Source: Planctomycetota bacterium (GTDB lineage: Bacteria > Planctomycetota > UBA1135 > GCA-002686595). Taken from it: a stretch of 64,000 nt of DNA. The translations under genes and the position numbers were made by a program. The stretch covers positions 845 to 64,844 of the forward strand of contig DUDB01000017.1 of the NCBI GenBank assembly GCA_012959525.1, written 5' to 3'. Shown piece by piece: positions 52,051 to 60,221 of the stretch (positions are counted from its first letter, which is position 1; each line of letters begins with the position of its first letter). Under the pieces are notes generated by a model. It saw only the letters and a list, made by a program, of their open reading frames with translations, was not told the origin of the DNA and searched no databases.

Positions 52051-53160
52051 TCAACTCAACCGGGACGCCGCAGCGAGGAACTCAGCAGTGCGCGTCGCAC
52101 AGCGCTCCCAGGTGAACGCGCTGGCGCGTGCGAGTCCCAAGCGGATCTGCTCCGTCCGCTGCTCCGCATCGAAGAGCGTCCGATCCAGTGCAGCGCTGAA
52201 CATGTCGGGGTCATCGGGGCTACAGGTCGGCCAGGCATCGCCAACGATCTCTGGAAGGCAGGCGCAGTTGGAACTCACGCCCGGAACCCCTGAGGCCATG
52301 GCCTCCAGAATGGGCAACCCGAACCCTTCGTAGCGTGAAGGGAAGAGCAGGGCCTCCGCGGCTGCCAGGACCAGAGGGACCGCCGGGGCATCAAGGCTGT
52401 CGACCCAGAGGACCTGATCGCTCAAGCAAAGCTCATCACAACGCCGCTTGAGCTGCGCGGAATGGTCTTTGCTTCCTCCTCCGATGAAGACCAGATGTAC
52501 ACCCTCTTTCCTCGCCCGCGATCGAGCGAAGCTCTCGATGGCCAGCTCTAGGTTCTTGTGGGGGAAGAAGCTCCCGAGCTGCAACAGGAAGGGCGCTTTG
52601 ATACCCGCACCTGCTAAGGCAGCTTCACACTCGGCCCCATCTCGCGGTCTGAATCTCTTGTGGTCCACGCCGTGATGGATGACCTCGATGTGGGGGGCAG
52701 AGAGATCTGGAACGTGGTGCAGGAGGCGGTCGCGGCCATATTCCGAAATGCAGAGGATCCGATCCGCGCGCCGTATGGTCTTCACTCTCCTTCCGCTCTC
52801 CTCCGGTGCTGCCCCATCCAGATCAAAGCTGCGCAGGTCGTGCAGGGTGAAGCTGCGCACGGTCCTGTTGCCCCTCGGGAGGTGGGTACCCATCCCGTGA
52901 TAGACGTCGAGGTCCCCGAGAGGAACCTTGAGGGGGTCGAGGATCCAGCGCCGCTCCGCGCCCGGGAGCAGAGCGGCTAGAGCCTCCTTCCTGAGCCAGC
53001 GCTCGTTGCGCAGGAACAGGATGGGATCGACCCACGGGGCCGCGATCTCCAGGGCCGGTAGCAGGGCCCTGATGTAACTCGCGATCCCACGGCTGCGATG
53101 GCTCGTCGCGCTAGTCACGTCGAAGCCGACGCGCAGCGGTTTGGGTGTGGGAGAGTCCAT
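52051..53160 (-). CDS. GT4-family glycosyltransferase
   Basis: A 369-residue GT-B fold enzyme transferring sugar from a nucleotide donor, probably for envelope or exopolysaccharide synthesis. The ATG at 53160 is chosen; ATG at 53175 would add five residues, and neither has a clear ribosome site. Visible features are the N-terminal 'VGFDVTSATSHRSRGIASYI', the C-terminal domain start 'APFLLQLGSFFPHKNLELAI' (donor side), 'VHLVFIGGGSKDH' and the 'EGFGLPILEAMASGVPGVSS' block holding the EX7E motif. It converges on the GH99-like gene and is separated from crcB by a 396-base region that holds a tandem operator-like repeat. Confidence 0.88.
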   Translation of the reverse strand: MDSPTPKPLRVGFDVTSATSHRSRGIASYIRALLPALEIAAPWVDPILFLRNERWLRKEALAALLPGAERRWILDPLKVPLGDLDVYHGMGTHLPRGNRTVRSFTLHDLRSFDLDGAAPEESGRRVKTIRRADRILCISEYGRDRLLHHVPDLSAPHIEVIHHGVDHKRFRPRDGAECEAALAGAGIKAPFLLQLGSFFPHKNLELAIESFARSRARKEGVHLVFIGGGSKDHSAQLKRRCDELCLSDQVLWVDSLDAPAVPLVLAAAEALLFPSRYEGFGLPILEAMASGVPGVSSNCACLPEIVGDAWPTCSPDDPDMFSAALDRTLFDAEQRTEQIRLGLARASAFTWERCATRTAEFLAAASRLS

Positions 53161-53556
53161 CGCGGGAGAGGGCATCGAGGGCTGGACCTGCGCAATCGGC
53201 GCGGGGTTCGCCCCGAGCCTAATGGTCCGCTCGGACGTCCTCCATCGCCATGGGAGATCCCAGCGCCCTTGGGGTGTGCGGAATCGCACATCGGGTGTGC
53301 GGAATCGCACATCCTACCGCCAGGCGGCACTTCAGGCCCCCTCAGCGGGGGTACGGCGTGGCACGGAAGTTGATAAAGAGGGGCCGGATCGAGTGGCCCC
53401 GGACCTGGCAGTGACAGGGCCACCCGTATCCTACAGCGAAATACCTCCGACTTCTGCGGGCAGCGGGGTGGGAGGGCACTCGCGTCCGGGCGGGAGCGTG
53501 GTCATGCGCTGCCGCCCGGTCTTTTTCCCGGCCCTCCGGCGGCGTACCCTCCTCTC
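53161..53556. other. Divergent regulatory region between GT4 gene and crcB
   Basis: Nearly 400 bases between two divergent genes without a supported gene. The principal content is a perfect 21-bp tandem repeat (53272-53313, listed separately). The remainder has no promoter I can call with confidence and no fluoride-riboswitch signature before crcB. The short frames here have no family features. Confidence 0.5.
53272..53313. repeat. Two perfect tandem 21-bp copies, each with a 16-bp palindrome
   Basis: Two identical 21-base units abut at 53272-53292 and 53293-53313. Each contains TGTGCGGAATCGCACA, a 6-bp inverted repeat (TGTGCG/CGCACA) around GAAT, at 53275-53290 and 53296-53311. A spacing of 21 bases puts both palindromes on the same face of the helix, as expected for paired operators of a dimeric regulator. 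They lie about 110 bases before the GT4 start and 240 before crcB. Confidence 0.75.
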
Positions 53557-53934
53557 ATGCAGACTCTCCTGTGTGTGGGTGCGGGTGGCTTCCTGGGAGC
53601 CATCTCCCGCTACGGCCTGTCCCAGTGGCTGCGAGCGGCCCTGGGGGGCAGCTACCCGCTGGGCACCCTAGCGGTCAACGTCCTTGGCTGCTTGGGGATC
53701 GGGGCGCTCCTGGGGCTCTCCCAGGACCACCCCGGCCTCTCTGAGAACACGCGCCTGTTCCTCGTCGTGGGTCTCCTGGGCTCGTTCACCACCTTCTCCA
53801 CCTTCGGGCACGAGACCCTGCGCCTGTTTGGCGAGGACCAGCTCGGGCGCGCCCTGCTCAACGTGGGACTGAACCTCGTTCTGGGCTTGGGCGCCGTATG
53901 GCTGGGCGCCCTGTGGGCCCAAGGGGCGAACTAG
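53557..53934 (+). CDS. crcB: CrcB/FluC fluoride ion channel
   Basis: A small inner-membrane dual-topology channel that expels fluoride. The 125 residues show the four-helix family pattern: 'GAGGFLGAISRYGLSQWLRA', 'LGTLAVNVLGCLGIGALLGL', the fluoride-pore segment 'GLLGSFTTFSTFGHET' (FTTFST phenylalanine box), and a final helix. There is no second crcB partner, consistent with the homodimeric form. I looked upstream for the fluoride riboswitch and did not see it. Confidence 0.94.
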   Translation: MQTLLCVGAGGFLGAISRYGLSQWLRAALGGSYPLGTLAVNVLGCLGIGALLGLSQDHPGLSENTRLFLVVGLLGSFTTFSTFGHETLRLFGEDQLGRALLNVGLNLVLGLGAVWLGALWAQGAN

Positions 53935-53987
53935 GAACCGGCGGGATGCGAGCGGACATGGGCCCCGGGCGCGGTCGCAAAATGAAT

Positions 53988-54020
53988 GAGGCGCAGCATG
54001 TGGGAAACACACTGCGCCTC
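53988..54020. terminator. Hairpin between convergent crcB and oppF
   Basis: A 9-bp GC-rich stem (GAGGCGCAG/CTGCGCCTC) extended by TGTG/CACA around GGAAA, with two unpaired bases. It lies 54 bases after the crcB stop. On the minus strand it is followed by ATTCATTTTGCG, a modest T tract, so it is a candidate terminator mainly for the minus-strand opp operon. Further along (54093-54113) a small AAAGTT/AACTTT hairpin is a second candidate on that strand. Confidence 0.45.
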
Positions 54021-54180
54021 TGAGGCAATCCTCCGAACGGCGGGGTGCCTGCCAGCGCCCACGCGTTCACCTGGTTCTACGCAGGCCTCCTCAAAAAGTT
54101 ACCGGCAACTTTGTAAAAACCCATGGATCCGTGTGGCCCAGGGCACCCTTGATGGGGGCATTCGGACCTGTGCGTATGCT

Positions 54181-55173
54181 CTAGGTATCCAGGTGGCACG
54201 TGCGCTGCTGGTCGCCCGATCCGGAGCCTTGCAGTATTGGGACCTCGACGCTGCAACGGTCGCCCGACACCTGATCCCGTTCGGGGCAGCGCGGATGGAA
54301 CGTGCACCCTGAGGGGGGATCGAGGGGGGAGGGCACATCTCCGCGGAGTACGATGCGCTGGCGCACGCTCTCCACTTCGGGGTCCACGTGGGGGACGGCA
54401 GAGAGCAGGGAGCGCGTGTAGGGGTGGGAGGGGTTAGCGAACAGAGTGTCCCTGTCGGCGACCTCTACCACACGACCCAAGTACATGACCGCCACGCGAT
54501 GGCAGATGTGGCGCACCACCGCCAGGTCGTGGGCGATGAAGAGGTAGGCGAGATTGAACTGCTGCTGAAGTTCACCCAACAGGTTGATGACCTGGGCCTG
54601 GATGGACACGTCCAGGGCGGAGACGGGCTCGTCGCAGATGATGACCTCGGGCTCCAGAGCCAGAGCGCGGGCGATGCCGATGCGCTGCCGCTGCCCCCCG
54701 GAGAATTCGTGCGGGTAGCGGTAGAGGTGACGCGGATTGAGGCCTACGGCCTCCAGAAGCTGCATCGAACGCAGGCGCCGGTCGCGGGGCTTGCCCAGCT
54801 TGTGGATGGCCATGGGCTCGGTGAGGATCGAGCCCACGGTCTGGCGCGGGTCCAAGGACGCGAAGGGATCCTGGAAGATCATCTGGATCTTGCGCCGATA
54901 GGGGGCCCAACCTCTTGGACTCAGCGAGCCGAGGTCGTTGCCATTGAATCGAATGGTGCCCGCGGTGGGGGGGTAGAGCCCGACGATGGTGCGCGCGCAG
55001 GTGGACTTGCCGCAGCCGGACTCACCCACCAAGCCAAGCGTCTGCCCAGGGTGCAGGTCAAACGACACGCCATCCACGGCTTTGAGCCACTCTTGGCCAG
55101 CTCCGCGCCAACCGCTTTTTCCCATGGGGAAATACTTGCACAGGTCGCGTACCTCGAGGATGGCGCCGCTCAT
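54181..55173 (-). CDS. oppF: Oligopeptide/dipeptide ABC transporter ATPase OppF/DppF
   Basis: The second ATPase of the importer. The 330 residues include Walker A 'GESGCGKSTCARTIVG' (about 50-65), Q loop 'MIFQDPFASLDPRQTVG', signature 'EFSGGQRQRIGIARALA', Walker B 'EVIICDEPVSALDVSIQAQV' and the switch histidine in 'LFIAHDLAVVRHI'. The C-terminal oligo_HPY region ends with a cysteine cluster (about residues 285-325: 'GCTFHPRCPERD', 'DRCSVEV', 'RTCHL') like that of DppF/OppF, which can bind an iron-sulfur cluster in some members. Its ATG overlaps the oppD stop by four bases. It is the last gene of the minus-strand operon. Confidence 0.93.
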   Translation of the reverse strand: MSGAILEVRDLCKYFPMGKSGWRGAGQEWLKAVDGVSFDLHPGQTLGLVGESGCGKSTCARTIVGLYPPTAGTIRFNGNDLGSLSPRGWAPYRRKIQMIFQDPFASLDPRQTVGSILTEPMAIHKLGKPRDRRLRSMQLLEAVGLNPRHLYRYPHEFSGGQRQRIGIARALALEPEVIICDEPVSALDVSIQAQVINLLGELQQQFNLAYLFIAHDLAVVRHICHRVAVMYLGRVVEVADRDTLFANPSHPYTRSLLSAVPHVDPEVESVRQRIVLRGDVPSPLDPPSGCTFHPRCPERDQVSGDRCSVEVPILQGSGSGDQQRTCHLDT

Positions 55174-56165
55174 TGGTGCGACTCCCCGGGTAGATTCTGG
55201 GTCTCGAAGCAGGCGCTGCTGCGGGTGTCTTGGGAGTCAATGCGGTCGAGCGCCGGCTGGTCCAGCTCGCACGTGGGCTTCGCGAAGCTGCAGCGCGGAG
55301 CGAAGGAGCAGCCGGGGGGCAACGCCGCCAGGTCGGGGGGCTGGCCGGGGATGGAGTCCAGGGCCACGTCGGGGTCGCCCGTCAGGCGCGGCACACTCTG
55401 CAGCAGACCGCGCGTGTAGGGGTGACGGGGGTCCTTGAAGAGCGAGCCGATGGGCCCCGTCTCCACCAGGCGCCCGGCGTACATCACGTGCACCCGATCG
55501 GCCATGCCCGCCACCACCCCCAGGTCGTGGGTGACCAGGATGATGGCCGTGCCCCGGCGCTCTTGAAGATCCTTCATCAGCTCCAGGATCTGGGCTTGGA
55601 TGGTCACGTCGAGAGCCGTGGTGGGCTCGTCCGCCAGGAGCAGCTTGGGCTCACACAGCAGGCCCATGGCGATCATGACCCGTTGGCGCATGCCACCTGA
55701 CAGCTCGTGGGGGTATTGCTCTAGGCGACGCTCGGGTTCGGGAATACCGACCTCGTCCAGGCCTTTGGCTGCGGCCCGGCGCGCTTCGGCGCGGGTCATG
55801 TTGCGGTGCAGCTCGAGCACCTCGGTCAGCTGGCGCTCGACGGTCAGGAGCGGATTGAGGGAGGTCATGGGGTCCTGGAAGATCATCGCGACCTCATTGC
55901 CACGCACGCCGCGCAGTTGGGCGTCGCTCATCTGCACCAGATCGCGGCCCTCCAAGAGCACGTGACCGGCCTCAACGACCCCCGGGGGCGAGGGCACCAG
56001 GCCCATGATGCCCAGGTTGGTCACGGACTTGCCCGAGCCAGATTCGCCGACCAAGCCAAGAGTCTCGCCCGCGTCCAGGCTGAAGCTGACGCCATCTACG
56101 GCTCGCACGGTTCCGTGGTGGGTCTCAAAGCGTACGCGCAGGTCGTTCACGTCCAGGAGAGCCAT
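55170..56165 (-). CDS. oppD: Oligopeptide/dipeptide ABC transporter ATPase OppD/DppD
   Basis: The first ATPase of the importer; 331 residues. The start ATG at 56165 overlaps the oppC stop (TGATG), and residues upstream in this frame are not real. Motifs are Walker A 'GESGSGKSVTNLGIMG', 'AMIFQDPMTSLNPLLTVERQ', signature 'ELSGGMRQRVMIAMGLL', Walker B 'PKLLLADEPTTALDVTIQAQ', 'IILVTHDLGVVAGMADR' and the oligo_HPY segment 'RHPYTRGLLQSVPRL'. Three C-terminal cysteines ('PPGCSFAPRCSFAKPTCELD') are as in DppD. Confidence 0.93.
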   Translation of the reverse strand: MALLDVNDLRVRFETHHGTVRAVDGVSFSLDAGETLGLVGESGSGKSVTNLGIMGLVPSPPGVVEAGHVLLEGRDLVQMSDAQLRGVRGNEVAMIFQDPMTSLNPLLTVERQLTEVLELHRNMTRAEARRAAAKGLDEVGIPEPERRLEQYPHELSGGMRQRVMIAMGLLCEPKLLLADEPTTALDVTIQAQILELMKDLQERRGTAIILVTHDLGVVAGMADRVHVMYAGRLVETGPIGSLFKDPRHPYTRGLLQSVPRLTGDPDVALDSIPGQPPDLAALPPGCSFAPRCSFAKPTCELDQPALDRIDSQDTRSSACFETQNLPGESHQ

Positions 56166-57301
56166 CAGTCCTTGCCTCGCATGCGGGGGTCCAGCGCGTC
56201 GCGCAGGCCATCCCCAAGGATGTTCAGTGCCAAGAGGGCGGAGCCCATGGCCATAGCCAGGAAGACCACCATCCACCAGAAGAGCCTCAACGGATTGATG
56301 GCCGAGGTGGCCTCCACCGCGATCGTTCCCCAGGAGACCTTGGGCGGTTCGATGCCCAGCCCCAGGAAGGAGAGGAAGGCCTCGAAGAGCATGACCGAGG
56401 GGATCGTCAGGGTCAGGTAGACCACGACGATGGAGAGCACGTTGGGCACGATGTGCTGAAACAGGATGCGCGCGGTGGAAGCGCCCAATACCCGCGAGGC
56501 CTCGATGAACTCGGAGTTCTTGAGAGATAGGACCTGACCGCGCACCACGCGCGCCATGGTCAGCCAGTAGATGGCGCCGATGACCAGATAGAAGACCTTC
56601 TCGCGATCGAGTCCCAGTTTCTCTTCGAGCAGCATGCGGTAGTCGCCAATGAGCGTGATCAGGAAGATCACCACGAAGATGAAGGGGATGGAATAGAGCA
56701 CGTCCACCACGCGCATCATCAGGTTGTCCACGCGGCCGCCGGCCAATCCGGAGAAGGCCCCGTACACGACGCCGATCAGGAGGCTGCAAAAAGTAGCCGC
56801 AAGGGCCACCAGGATCGAGGTGCGACTGCCCCAGACCAGGCGCGAGAGGAGGTCGCGTCCCAGGTGGTCGGTGCCCAACCAGTGCCCTGTTTGCCAACGT
56901 CCGAAGATCCCCACTCGCGCGTGCACCAGGGTCTGGTCGAGGGCGGACAGATCCCAGTACGAATCCTGGATGTTGCGTTCGGTGATGCCGTCCCCGATGG
57001 CCACGTCGGCCATGTATTCCCCGTCGCCCCAGACGAGGGCCGGGGCCTGGGCGCCTGACGCCGTGTTCACAGCCACCGGCGAGCGCAGGGGCAGGAGCGG
57101 CGCCAGGAGGGACATCAGAGCGAACAGGCCCAAGAAGCGCAGGGACCACCATGCCGGCTTGTTGACCTTGAGTCGGCGCAAGGAGTCGTTCCAGAGGCTC
57201 TCGCCCTTGCTGGCTTTGGCCTCGGCCAGGAGGCGCTCCATGTCGCCGCCGCCAAGATCCCAGCGCTTGTCCGCGTTCTCTTTCATCGTGGAAGAGCTCA
57301 C
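56165..57301 (-). CDS. oppC: Oligopeptide ABC transporter permease OppC
   Basis: Inner-membrane permease of the importer. The GTG at 57301 overlaps the oppB stop in a GTGA, so translation is coupled; ATG at 57286 is an alternative. The 378 residues have a longer N-terminus than E. coli OppC (302) and a wide loop after the first helix ('FGLFALMSLLAPLLPL' to 'HWLGTDHLGRDLLSRL'). The EAA-type coupling motif is 'EFIEASRVLGASTARILFQH' with 'IVPNVLSIVVVYL'. The last helices contain 'PPKVSWGTIAVE', typical of OppC/DppC. Confidence 0.92.
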   Translation of the reverse strand: MSSSTMKENADKRWDLGGGDMERLLAEAKASKGESLWNDSLRRLKVNKPAWWSLRFLGLFALMSLLAPLLPLRSPVAVNTASGAQAPALVWGDGEYMADVAIGDGITERNIQDSYWDLSALDQTLVHARVGIFGRWQTGHWLGTDHLGRDLLSRLVWGSRTSILVALAATFCSLLIGVVYGAFSGLAGGRVDNLMMRVVDVLYSIPFIFVVIFLITLIGDYRMLLEEKLGLDREKVFYLVIGAIYWLTMARVVRGQVLSLKNSEFIEASRVLGASTARILFQHIVPNVLSIVVVYLTLTIPSVMLFEAFLSFLGLGIEPPKVSWGTIAVEATSAINPLRLFWWMVVFLAMAMGSALLALNILGDGLRDALDPRMRGKD

Positions 57302-58287
57302 CCGTCCTCCAGGGAGATGCGCGGGTCGAGCAGGGTGTAGATCAGGTCCACGACCAGGTTCAGGCTGTAGACCAGCACCGTGTAGAGGATGGTCACTCCC
57401 ATGGCCAGGGTGTAGTCCCGGTTGATGGCGCTGTTGACGAAGTGCGAGCCCGTTCCGGGGATGAAGAAGATGCGCTCGATGACGAGGCTGCCGGTCAGGA
57501 TGCCGGCTGTCGCCGGACCCAGATAGCTGACCACGGGCAGCAGCCCGCCCTTCAAGGCGTGGCGCATGACGACCGTGCGCGGACTGAGTCCCTTGGCGTG
57601 GGCCGTGCGGATGTGCTCTTGCGAGAGGGCCTCCAGCATGCCCGTGCGGGTCAGCCGCGAGATGTAGGCGGCAAACACCAGCCCCAGGCAGAAGCCCGGC
57701 AGGATCATGGTGCGGATGGAGCCCCAGCCCGCCACCGGGAATAGGGGTATCAGGAACACGAAGCAGACGATCAGAAACCCGGCAATGACGAAGTTTGGTA
57801 GGGCGATGCCTCCCGTGGCCGCTAGGCGCATGGCTAGATCGAGCCCGCTGCCCCGGCGCAGTGCCGATGCGATTCCGGTGGAGATGCCCAGCGCCAGAGC
57901 CCACATCATGGCCACGATCCCGAGCAACGCAGAGATGGGCAGGGACTGGCCGATGATGTCATTGACGGTGTAGTCCCTGTAGCGGAAGGAGGGGCCGAAG
58001 TCCCCGGCCAGGACGCCACCGAATTTCTTCTCCCCGCTCCGCTCGCCCTCTCCGAACAGGCCGCGTTCGTCCAGGTTCAAGGGTCCCACGTAGTGCAGGA
58101 ACTGCTTCCACATGGGCCAATCCAGGTGGTACTTCTTCTTGAGGTTCTGTTCGATGGCCGGCTCCACGTTGCGATCCTGATCAAAGGGGCCGCCCTTGAC
58201 CGAACGCATGAGCACGAACGAGACGCTCATCACCACGAACATCGTGATGGCGAACCAGAGCAGACGTCTCAGGAGAAAGCGTGTCAC
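57298..58287 (-). CDS. oppB: Oligopeptide ABC transporter permease OppB
   Basis: Inner-membrane permease of the importer. The GTG at 58287 overlaps the oppA stop in a GTGA. The 329 residues follow the OppB topology: helix 1 ('LLRRLLWFAITMFVVMSVSF'), a periplasmic loop of about 80 residues, helix 2 from about residue 115, and the EAA coupling motif 'EHIRTAHAKGLSPRTVVMRH' before the last helices. 'GSLVIERIFFIPGTGSHFVN' is the family's conserved C-terminal block. Confidence 0.93.
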   Translation of the reverse strand: MTRFLLRRLLWFAITMFVVMSVSFVLMRSVKGGPFDQDRNVEPAIEQNLKKKYHLDWPMWKQFLHYVGPLNLDERGLFGEGERSGEKKFGGVLAGDFGPSFRYRDYTVNDIIGQSLPISALLGIVAMMWALALGISTGIASALRRGSGLDLAMRLAATGGIALPNFVIAGFLIVCFVFLIPLFPVAGWGSIRTMILPGFCLGLVFAAYISRLTRTGMLEALSQEHIRTAHAKGLSPRTVVMRHALKGGLLPVVSYLGPATAGILTGSLVIERIFFIPGTGSHFVNSAINRDYTLAMGVTILYTVLVYSLNLVVDLIYTLLDPRISLEDG

Positions 58288-60047
58288 CTCTGGGCCCTCC
58301 GGCGCATCTCTGCGGGCGAGTACATGCCGGCCGCCGGACCGTGGGGGTCTACCAGGTTCTTGCCGTGCGTGTAGGTAGCGCGCTTGGCCGCCAGCTCATC
58401 GTCATCCATCCAGTACCAGTGCTTGGGAAAGTGCTCGTCCTGGATGTTCTCGTAGTAGCCACCCAGTCGCGGGGCCACCACGTTCTGGGTCACGTAGAAG
58501 TAGATGGGCAGGATGGGCAGCTCTTTCATGAGCAGCTCTTCTGCTTGACGGAGCTGCTCCAGTCGCGTCACCGGATCCACCGTGGCCGCGGCGGCGGAGA
58601 TGAGCCGGTCGTATTCGGGGTGGCCCCAACCCGTCTTGTTGTTCTCGCCGCCCGTTACGAACATGTCGCTGAAGGTGTTGGGGTCCACGTAGTCGCCGAT
58701 CCAGGCCGCGCGCGAGACATCGAAGCGCAGGGTGTTCTGGGTGTCGAGGTAGACCTTCCACTCCTCGTTGCGCAGCTTGGCGCGGATGCCCAGGTCCCGC
58801 TGCCAGGCGAGGGCGATTACCTGGGCGATCTGCGCATGGGCCTCGGAGGTGTTGTAGTGGATCTCGATGGCGGGGAACCCCTCGCCCCCGGGGAAGCCCG
58901 CCTCGACCATGAGGGCCCGCGCGCGCTCGGTGTCCTCCTTGCGGCACTCGGCACTCGTGTAGCCGGGCATGCCAGGCGGAACCAGGCCGTAGGCGGGGAC
59001 CTGGCCCATTTTCATGATGTCCACGGCGATCTGGGCGCGCGGGATGGTCAGGGACAGGGCCTCGCGGACCCGCACGTCGTCGTAGGGAGGCTTGGTGGTG
59101 TTGACCCGATAGAAGTAGGTGCCCAGGTAGGGGACCGGCGTGAAGTCCTCACGCTCCATCATCTCCCGCACCACGTTGGTGTTGACTCTATCGATGAGGT
59201 CGGCGCCACCCGTTAGGTAGACGTTGAGCATGGTGGCGTCTTGTTCGATGGCCAGCACGTCGATGGTTCCGAGGGCCACGTTGTCTGCGTCCCAGTAGGT
59301 CTCGTTCTTGACCAGACGGATGCGGTCGTTCACCCGTCGGTGCAGGACTCGGTAGGGACCGTTGGTGACGATATTCTCCGGGCGCAGCCAACGGATCTCC
59401 CAGGAGTCGGGCCAGCGTTCCTGGGCGGATTCGATGTTGCGACGGCTGACGGGGAACAACGGGTAGAAACCCACCAGGTCCACGAAAAATGGAGTGGGGG
59501 CCTCGAGTTCGATTACCAGGGTGCCCGGCCCCTCGGTGTGGATGCCTACCGTTGAGAAGTCATTGATGGGGGCGCCATCTGCGTCGACCTCCTTGGTGTA
59601 GGCCCGTGCGCCGCGCACGTACCAGAGTTGGTAGGCGTAGTAGGCCGCGGTGCGCGGGTTGAGGAAGCGCTCGAAGGTATAGAGGAAATCCTCGGAGGTG
59701 ACTGGGTGCCCGTCACTCCAGCGCGCGTCTTCGCGCATGTGGAAGGTGTAGGTGAGGCCGTCCTCGGAGACCTCCCAGCTCTCGGCCATGCCCGGCTCGG
59801 GAGCGAGGGTGAGCGGATCCTTGACAACGAGGCCCTCGAAGATGGCTCTCAGGACGCGCCCCTCGGGGACCCCTGTGACCGTGGCCGGGTCGAGGGTGGA
59901 GACCTCGGTGCCGTTGTTGAAGGTGAAGTCGGCCGGCTCGAGGCGGGCTCCGCTCGCCAAATAGAGCAGCCCACCGAAGAGTCCGATGACGAGGACGGCG
60001 GCTAGGCCCTGACGCCTTTGGCGCGCACCGTACGGGGTCGGCATCAA
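58284..60047 (-). CDS. oppA: Oligopeptide-binding protein OppA (SBP_bac_5)
   Basis: A periplasmic peptide-binding protein of 587 residues, tethered or exported by the N-terminal hydrophobic segment 'LAAVLVIGLFGGLLYLASGA' (no lipobox, so probably a signal anchor). SBP_bac_5 signatures include 'GTEVSTLDPATVTGVPEGRV', 'DGLTYTFHMREDARWSDGHP', 'ENIVTNGPYRVLHRRVNDRI' and 'DVRVREALSLTIPRAQIAVD'. It leads the oppABCDF operon and is coupled to oppB by a GTGA overlap. The start could be the second of two adjacent methionines. Confidence 0.93.
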   Translation of the reverse strand: MMPTPYGARQRRQGLAAVLVIGLFGGLLYLASGARLEPADFTFNNGTEVSTLDPATVTGVPEGRVLRAIFEGLVVKDPLTLAPEPGMAESWEVSEDGLTYTFHMREDARWSDGHPVTSEDFLYTFERFLNPRTAAYYAYQLWYVRGARAYTKEVDADGAPINDFSTVGIHTEGPGTLVIELEAPTPFFVDLVGFYPLFPVSRRNIESAQERWPDSWEIRWLRPENIVTNGPYRVLHRRVNDRIRLVKNETYWDADNVALGTIDVLAIEQDATMLNVYLTGGADLIDRVNTNVVREMMEREDFTPVPYLGTYFYRVNTTKPPYDDVRVREALSLTIPRAQIAVDIMKMGQVPAYGLVPPGMPGYTSAECRKEDTERARALMVEAGFPGGEGFPAIEIHYNTSEAHAQIAQVIALAWQRDLGIRAKLRNEEWKVYLDTQNTLRFDVSRAAWIGDYVDPNTFSDMFVTGGENNKTGWGHPEYDRLISAAAATVDPVTRLEQLRQAEELLMKELPILPIYFYVTQNVVAPRLGGYYENIQDEHFPKHWYWMDDDELAAKRATYTHGKNLVDPHGPAAGMYSPAEMRRRAQR

Positions 60048-60105
60048 TGCAGACTACTGAGCGGGTGGGTCCCCCGCAAGACAGGTCCTCGGGGGCGGTG
60101 TGAGC

Positions 60106-60134
60106 TTGACGATCCTTCACCTTCTCCGAACAAT
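60106..60134 (+). promoter_or_regulatory. Candidate sigma70-type promoter for the second binding-protein gene
   Basis: A TTGACG hexamer (60106-60111, five of six) and AACAAT (60129-60134, four of six) are separated by the ideal 17 bases, giving a leader of roughly 80 bases. It lies in the 174-base gap between the two divergent binding-protein genes. A hairpin with CCCCCG/CGGGGG arms (60071-60095) sits just upstream and could be an operator or the start of the divergent transcript. Confidence 0.5.
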
Positions 60135-60221
60135 GGTCGCCCGCTACCGGGTGTAACCAGGCTGCCCACGGACCCTAATTACACTTGTCCCGCCCCGTGG
60201 ACCCCTTTTCCCAACGCACCC

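Noticed and set aside
53400..53556. Fluoride riboswitch before crcB
   Set aside because: I searched for the conserved GGCGATGG...GCCGCC-type core and pseudoknot and did not find it.
55170..57152. Long fused frame joining oppD to sequence within oppC
   Set aside because: Upstream part is an out-of-frame shadow of oppC; the overlap TGATG at 56165 sets the real oppD start.
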